A stretch of DNA of 38,977 bases. Source: Paraglomus occultum. Its lineage: Eukaryota > Glomeromycota > Glomeromycetes > Paraglomerales > Paraglomeraceae. The position numbers and the translations under genes were made by a program. The stretch is taken from positions 1 to 38,977 of the forward strand of contig CAJVPJ010000159.1 of the NCBI GenBank assembly GCA_910592205.1. The letters are read 5' to 3'. The stretch's first letter is position 1; every line of letters starts with the position of its first letter. The notes below the pieces were generated by a model. The model saw only the letters and a program-made list of their open reading frames with translations, searched no databases and was not told where the DNA came from. Shown here piece by piece: positions 34,055 to 38,977 of the stretch.

Positions 34055-34096
34055 GCAAGAAGAAGAAGAAGAACAACTACAACTACAACTACAACT

Positions 34097-34163
<67 letters not shown>

Positions 34164-34705
34164 GAAGAAGAAGAAGAAGAAGAAGAAAAAGACGAAGAAG
34201 ATGAGGGAATAATTATAATTAATAACGATGATAAACACGAGGAAGGAGACTCAAAGTCAGAGTTTGGTGGGGAGAGTTATGTCAATATACAAAAACCAGG
34301 AAATCATATGCAATCCAAGAACGGGACACAAGATTTATGGACGAGTCCGAGTGCAAACGTACAAACGACAAATGGGAATTCAGGCACAAAACGGCCGCAT
34401 GCAGATCCCAATGAAACCAGTATGTCAATCTCACTTCGTTCTTTGTTTGTAGTAGCTAGTTTTTCTTCTCTTTTTTGCATCGGCATGCTGAAGCACTTAT
34501 GTTCGGATGCATCGCGTAGATTCCTCTTACAAATTAATAGTCAGATGCGAGGATGAATGACCCTGACTCTCAATTATTGTTTTGTCTATGTATGTGACTG
34601 ACAGAACCTTATAGCTCAACAGAAAAAAGTGAAGGCAAGCGAAGTAAATTTGTGAAGTTTAAAAATGTCTGCAGAAGTCTCATAAACAGAGTTACCAAGA
34701 AATAA
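32676..34705 (+). CDS. Coiled-coil protein with long poly-Gln/poly-Glu tract (two exons), function unknown
   Basis: Exon 1 (32676-34419) ends inside codon 582 at a GTATGT donor. Exon 2 (34605-34705) starts after a GACAG acceptor and adds a basic tail with KSEGKRSKFVKFKN and INRVTKK before the stop, giving 614 residues. Reading through the donor instead gives a hydrophobic tail that looks intronic. Residues ~68-160 form a strong coiled coil (KKQIKQLQ, LEKHADTLEKQVETLAKQ). Residues ~180-420 are a helical region without a domain I recognise (LLKAALQRMIIEEILKK, RTLIRVLYF). Residues ~443-508 are almost only Gln, Leu and Glu, encoded by CAA and GAA repeats. No signal peptide is seen. The family resembles glomeromycete-specific proteins; I cannot assign a role. 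Confidence 0.75.
34003..34195 (+). repeat. Coding (CAA)n/(GAA)n microsatellite
   Basis: About 190 bases are made of CAA runs separated by GAA and CTA blocks within exon 1 of the coiled-coil gene. Length is likely polymorphic through replication slippage. Confidence 0.9.
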
Positions 34706-35082
34706 GAGCCTTCGGGCCCCCGATTCTACCTCATGAGTTAAGCATAAGGGCATCTTACAATTTTCTTTATGTGTAATGTATAATAACGTTTCGATTTTTG
34801 TTTATTGTATTGTATTTGTTTAAACAAACTCCGTTATGTCTTTCGCCCAAAAGAGTTTATAGTCTTTCGTCTACAAATATTTTTTAAATACCCCGTTTTC
34901 TGTTGGTCTGTTATCTTTGTTCTCGTCCTTTACAAGCTTATATCTTTTCTTTTTTGCTATTGCTTCCCACCTCTGTATTCCTTCTTCCAATCTTAATGTA
35001 ACGTCAACTCGTCCTTACCAGTTGCGTTTCCATCGACCATCTTTAATTTGTATATTACTCATCAAAGTTAAGAGATTAAAAA
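34706..35082. other. Convergent 3' ends
   Basis: This short spacer lies between the stop codons of two convergent genes. It is T-rich on the plus strand and presumably contains both polyadenylation regions. Confidence 0.5.
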
Positions 35083-36507
35083 TTATCTCTGGTTTTTCGT
35101 TTGATTGTTTGGTAATGCGTAAACATTGTCAAGAACACCATCGACGTATGTGAGAACTGCCTCAAATTCTGACTGCTTCGTACGCTTCCTGTCAATGAAC
35201 TTTAAACTATTCTTTTTGATATTAGTCAGTGCGAGCTTCCCTAACCTCCTAAATAGCTCAAACATCCACGAAGCACGTTTGATGGTATCTTTAATGGCAA
35301 CCTCACTATCACCCAACACCTTTGATAATTCCTGAACTGGAATGTGATCATCGATCCTTCGAAACGCGTGAATATACCCACCAAGTCGATGAAGCGTACG
35401 AAGTTTTTTACACCGTGATGTATTAAAGTCGTTGTATTTTTGGTATTCATCGACAAAATTTATAACAAACTGATCTTGCGAGACAACTTCCGGCGTTTTA
35501 GGTCGGGAATTGTTGGGCTCTTTTAAAACTGCCCGGAGATATGTACAGAGTTCGCGATATTGATCTTTGGATAATGCTCTACGACAGAGTCCGGGTATGT
35601 CCTCCGTGTAACGAGGAGGCGGGGGACGAGATTGATCTTGGGGGAACCAATTATCTCTCGGTGTTTCATCTTTTTGCCATCCTCTTTCCGCCACACTGGA
35701 ATTGTATTTTGAATATGGTTGCTGCAGTTGCTCGTAAATAGTTTCTTGTGGCTCGTCAATCATATCTTGTGGCTCATCAAACATGTCTCGTGGATGGGAA
35801 CTAATTTCCGGTGACTGCTTGTAGACAATTTCTGATCCAAACAGTCTTCCTGGAATAAATTCTGGTTGCTGTACTTGTTCATAAATCATTTCTTGTGAAT
35901 CCTTGCTATTCATGTCAAATTGATATTTTACGGGTTCCTCAAGTGACAATGACAGTGGCCTATCGTTATAGGGTGAATATAAACCAAAAGAATCATCACG
36001 TTGGCCTAAATGTTGAGAACGGAGTAATGAAGTTTTTGATGGTTTATATTCCTTCTGCAGAAAAACAGTGCATTGAGGGGAAGGTTGATGTCTTACAGAT
36101 GAAGTCTCACTAGCATGTTGATGAGAAGCTGTCCAGGTGGTCTGTTCAGAAATAAGTTTGCTTTCATCGTAAATATCCAAATTGCTCCCGCATACATTCT
36201 GATAATTCATCCTCTTACTGTACTCCTCCTCCTCTTCCTCTGCCTCCTCTTCATTCAGCTGTTTTAACTGTCCTTGAAATTTATCCAACAATTGTTTCAA
36301 TTCCTTCATACTTTCGTAGATTTCTTCTTTTATGCCATCCGGTTGTAATTGTATGCTCGTCTCAGCAAAATCACCAAAGATAAATTGTAAATTAGGCCGA
36401 AAGATGATTTGCATTGATGAGTGGCCAGCAACATAGAGCTCATTCATCATAGCCGTAAACACTGAAGTCGAGAAGGGAAATTGTAATAGACCTTCGGAAG
36501 TCGCCAT
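35083..36507 (-). CDS. Unrecognised 474-residue protein with helical C-terminal domain
   Basis: This single frame starts at the first true ATG (36507, MATSEGLLQF); codons upstream of it lead only to a TTG. The N-terminal ~100 residues include IIFRPNLQFIFGDFAE, then a coiled-coil segment ending in a poly-Glu run (EEEAEEEEEEY). The middle (~100-300) is disordered and Gln/Ser/Pro-rich, with near repeats of the type DEPQDMIDEPQETIYEQ and EMIYEQVQQPEF. The last ~160 residues look folded and helical (YRELCTYLRAVL, YIHAFRRIDDHIPVQEL, SWMFELFRRLGKLAL), with a basic patch (FIDRKRTKQSEF). I recognise no domain. The convergent neighbour is the poly-Gln coiled-coil gene. Composition fits an expressed fungal protein, probably lineage-specific. 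Confidence 0.7.
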   Translation of the reverse strand: MATSEGLLQFPFSTSVFTAMMNELYVAGHSSMQIIFRPNLQFIFGDFAETSIQLQPDGIKEEIYESMKELKQLLDKFQGQLKQLNEEEAEEEEEEYSKRMNYQNVCGSNLDIYDESKLISEQTTWTASHQHASETSSVRHQPSPQCTVFLQKEYKPSKTSLLRSQHLGQRDDSFGLYSPYNDRPLSLSLEEPVKYQFDMNSKDSQEMIYEQVQQPEFIPGRLFGSEIVYKQSPEISSHPRDMFDEPQDMIDEPQETIYEQLQQPYSKYNSSVAERGWQKDETPRDNWFPQDQSRPPPPRYTEDIPGLCRRALSKDQYRELCTYLRAVLKEPNNSRPKTPEVVSQDQFVINFVDEYQKYNDFNTSRCKKLRTLHRLGGYIHAFRRIDDHIPVQELSKVLGDSEVAIKDTIKRASWMFELFRRLGKLALTNIKKNSLKFIDRKRTKQSEFEAVLTYVDGVLDNVYALPNNQTKNQR

Positions 36508-36743
36508 TATTAGATTTAAGTACAACTATCGCGAGGAACTTTTATTCACAAGGAATAAAGTACATGACCATTTAAAAGGGTGTTAGAGAAAACCACATGA
36601 TTGTGAGATTTTTTTACTTTCGCTCCTAACTTTGTCTTTTCTGAGATTACTGATACATTACTCCTGCGTTATAATAATTATATTATAATATTTAATGGGT
36701 AATAACAGTTACGCAGGCACGTCCACGTAGTGTACAATATCAA

Positions 36744-36846
36744 TACATAGTGAAACTCGATAAGTCGGAATCATTTCGATAATAAGTCGGATTTCTTGAT
36801 AAGTCGGACAGCCCGCCGTGTCCGACTTATCGAGCTTCACTATGTA
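36744..36846. mobile_element. Miniature inverted-repeat element (pogo-like MITE), 103 bp
   Basis: The terminal repeats are 26 bases: 36744-36769 begins tacatagtgaaactcgataa, and the reverse complement of 36821-36846 differs at a single base. The outer TA on each side fits a TA target duplication. The motif ataagtcgga recurs internally near 36781 and 36799, like subterminal transposase-binding repeats. Ends containing GTGAAACTCGATAAGTCGGA resemble pogo/Tigger-family termini. There is no coding capacity. Related sequence (gacttatcgagccgaaaagt) lies just beyond at about 36891-36910. Confidence 0.8.
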
Positions 36847-37493
36847 TTATCTACGATGTTAAGCTCAAATCACGGGGGGAGGGGGGGCTGACTTATCGAG
36901 CCGAAAAGTCGACTTATTATTATGGGTTTATCCCGATTTCATATATGTGTCTGCTTTATTAAATATTGAAAAAGCAGCATAATAATAACAACGAAGTTCA
37001 TGATAATTTAATTTTCAACCATGTAGACCTTGTAATAGCACAAGTTTCAGTTTAATTTGGGGCAACAAAACTGGGTATTACATGAGCTAAAGTGTTTACA
37101 TTTTGAAAAGGTCTTTCCATAGTAATAGTAACAGCATAATAATAATTTGTGAACTTATTAACATTAAACTATTATGCCAGAATGGACTGTAACCAACATT
37201 AGAGTTTAGGTTGACTGAGATAAATAGTAATAGAAGTCATAACATGATTAATATTAATATAGAATTATGTCTATTAATATGCTAATTATAATACGATCGT
37301 ACCCTACCAATTATATCTCATCCCCGATTATATTCCCAACATTATAAAAACAAATGTCCTTATTATTATACAATAAGATACACTGTACACTTATATCCCA
37401 ACCTCACTTTGAGGCGAAACAAAAGGGGAGACATAAACGGGCTGTGACAATACTAATACTAATATGTGAAACTAATTTATGTCAAATCCATAA
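36847..37493. other. AT-rich intergenic with transposon-like remnant
   Basis: A G-run (ggggggaggggggg) near 36874-36887 is followed by gacttatcgag sequence that echoes the adjacent MITE, possibly the edge of a second copy. The rest is AT-rich without coding signal. Confidence 0.45.
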
Positions 37494-37987
37494 TGGAATC
37501 AAGAAACTTCAACATTATTAGAGGTATTTGAAAGAAAGAACTGGGTGAAAAAATTGCTACATACATTTTAAAATCAAGGATACCCAATTTTCCAGGAACG
37601 TCTAGTTAATATTAAAGAAAAATTACTTATGAAATCTATGAAAGAAACAAAAATAACAATAATATTTAATGATATAGTGAAAGAAATAATCAAATACGTG
37701 AAATAAAATTATTAAGTATTTATTGTTTGTATACTGAAACATATTATCTTACTGGGTGTTATAATAATGTTTTTCCAATATTACGTGAGATGATTTATCG
37801 AGAGTGATTCATAAAAGAAGGTTACCGACTTACTGATCAAGAGATTTTGAACATTGAGGAAAAAAGGCAGAAAATTTCAGGCCAAAACTGACTTATTATT
37901 ATTAGGCACGAGCACGTTCCGCCTGATACCACTATTTTATTAATAAAACTATTTCCTGACATTAAAGAAACGAAGCAAAATCTCTAA
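37494..37987 (+). pseudogene. Decayed protein-coding gene, family unknown
   Basis: Protein-like stretches follow one another on the plus strand but switch frame and contain stops. One frame reads WNQETSTLLEVFERKNWVKK, hits a TAA, then resumes in the same frame with GYPIFQERLVNIKEKLLMKS. A second frame continues with LLSIYCLYTETYYLTGCYNN and VFPILREMIYRE. A third gives GYRLTDQEILNIEEKRQKIS, then HEHVPPDTTILLIKLFPDIK. The continuity of sense across frames argues for one former gene with several indels, not chance. I do not recognise the family; a lineage-specific gene or transposon-encoded protein is possible. Confidence 0.5.
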
Positions 37988-38977
37988 TAAATTTTTATGA
38001 TACTCAAAAATGATAAAGCGTGAAGACATTTATGTAAACTGGTAATCGTAAACTAGTCATATTGCTATGAGGATTTTTTCCTTGCCAATCAGGTTTTTCG
38101 AATTATTATTTAAATGTTTCAGCTAGGACTAGCGCAAGTTACAACTCAGAGGTGAGTAATGTGCGATCAGTGTTTCTGACCCTTCCAGACTCGCAGTATC
38201 GGGGAGAAAAAAGTTACGCGTCTAAAGCATGCTCTTTATGTCTTAAAAAAAAGCCTCCAAGAGGAGAAGAATTTGGATTTCTTGTTGTTCAAAGAAGGAT
38301 TTATTTAATTGCAAGTTTTTTGGCAAATTAAAATTGCGTGAATTCGTTGTCAAAAGCCACAACAATTGCTGTGTCAATGTCTGAACCAGCTTTTGCTAAT
38401 TTCTCTGACAAATATAAGTAGAGGGAAGGGGGTATGAGACTGAAAGTAAGTATTGACAAATATGTCAGAAAAATATAGTAACAATTATCGCCACTTTTTC
38501 CTAATGTCTCAAAAGCTCCATATAATTCAATGTTTAGCGTAAAAAATCGAATGATTCTATTTCAAAAAATCAGTCACTAAAAACAAGCAGAAAGTGAAAA
38601 TGATATTTAGTTAACTCGCAAACAATTTTGACGTTCCTCAAAGGTGGACAAACGGACAATTGCAATAGATTTGCGAGTCCCATCTACAGTCAACGCATTT
38701 GTTATAACGAAGATCTGTCTAAACCAATCAATTTTGGCTAAATTTTATTAAGAAATCTGGTTATAACGTTATAATGAATATTTGTCAGAACAACATATAG
38801 CACCAATTGTTGTCACTCTATGTGCTTGTGATAGACATGTCGAGCCAATATTCCTGGGAGAGCGGCGGAATACTGACCTTGAGATTTAACTCTTTTCAAT
38901 CGGAACCTTTCGGCAATTCCTACTCGAATTAAATCTACCAACAGTTAGTGACGCTTAAACTGCGATTTATACTCACG
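37988..38977. other. Right window edge, AT-rich, no gene assigned
   Basis: A short plus-strand open stretch near 38190-38330 contains ACSLCLKKKPPRGEEFGFLV, which could be an old coding relic, but it is too short to support. Nothing else is recognised. Confidence 0.4.

Noticed and set aside
34420-34556. Read-through end of the poly-Gln gene with a hydrophobic tail
   Set aside because: A strong GTATGT donor at its start and an open basic exon after GACAG make this more likely intronic. It is kept only as a possible retained-intron isoform.
1-38977. tRNA, rRNA, CRISPR array or riboswitch
   Set aside because: A scan by eye found no B-box-like GGTTCGANTCC with a matching cloverleaf, no rRNA-conserved stretch and no regularly spaced direct repeats. 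A tRNAscan or Rfam run would be decisive.

Overview
The window reads as nuclear DNA of an early-diverging filamentous fungus, most likely an arbuscular mycorrhizal fungus (Glomeromycotina). Reasons: AT-rich intergenic DNA, genes broken by short introns with fungal-type splice sites, trinucleotide repeats that expand into poly-Asn and poly-Gln tracts inside proteins, and a kinase with zinc-ribbon/WTTGN/EWI modules like the expanded kinase families of Rhizophagus and relatives. I cannot name the species from sequence alone.

Layout, left to right. 311-706 (-) encodes mitochondrial ribosomal protein bL32m. 2263-3854 (-) is a two-exon LysM protein with no visible secretion signal. 3855-10450 is gene-poor and holds remnants: a coiled-coil fragment (5902-6198), unassigned open frames (7100-8200), a dead kinase fragment (8762-8968) and the 3' half of an Mrr-like nuclease gene (9136-9601). 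10455-12305 (-) is a PB1-UBA protein resembling a ubiquitin-binding autophagy adaptor. 12306-15053 contains a small DNA-transposon relic. 15054-17631 (-) is a kinase gene with repeated truncated N-lobes in front of one full kinase domain. Divergent from it, 18411-19997 (+) is an intronless radical SAM protein of bacterial type with a probable mitochondrial presequence.

20706-24963 (+) is a four-exon Eps15/Ede1 endocytic scaffold with three EH domains and a UBA. 25586-27104 (+) is a three-exon PEX14. 28957-30223 (+) is a two-exon F-box-like protein. 31012-31525 (-) is the ribosomal protein eL29 gene, split into five tiny exons. 32676-34705 (+) is a coiled-coil protein with a long poly-Gln/poly-Glu tract and a second short exon. 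35083-36507 (-) is an unrecognised 474-residue protein. The right end is AT-rich, with a near-perfect miniature inverted-repeat element (36744-36846) and a decayed gene (37494-37987).

There is no operon logic here. The genes are individually regulated housekeeping genes (translation, endocytosis, peroxisome import, autophagy) interleaved with lineage-expanded families (kinase, F-box, coiled-coil) and relics. The most unusual items are the bacterial-type radical SAM gene and the kinase gene with four N-lobes and one C-lobe. Exon joins were worked out by hand from reading frames and splice signals, without transcripts.
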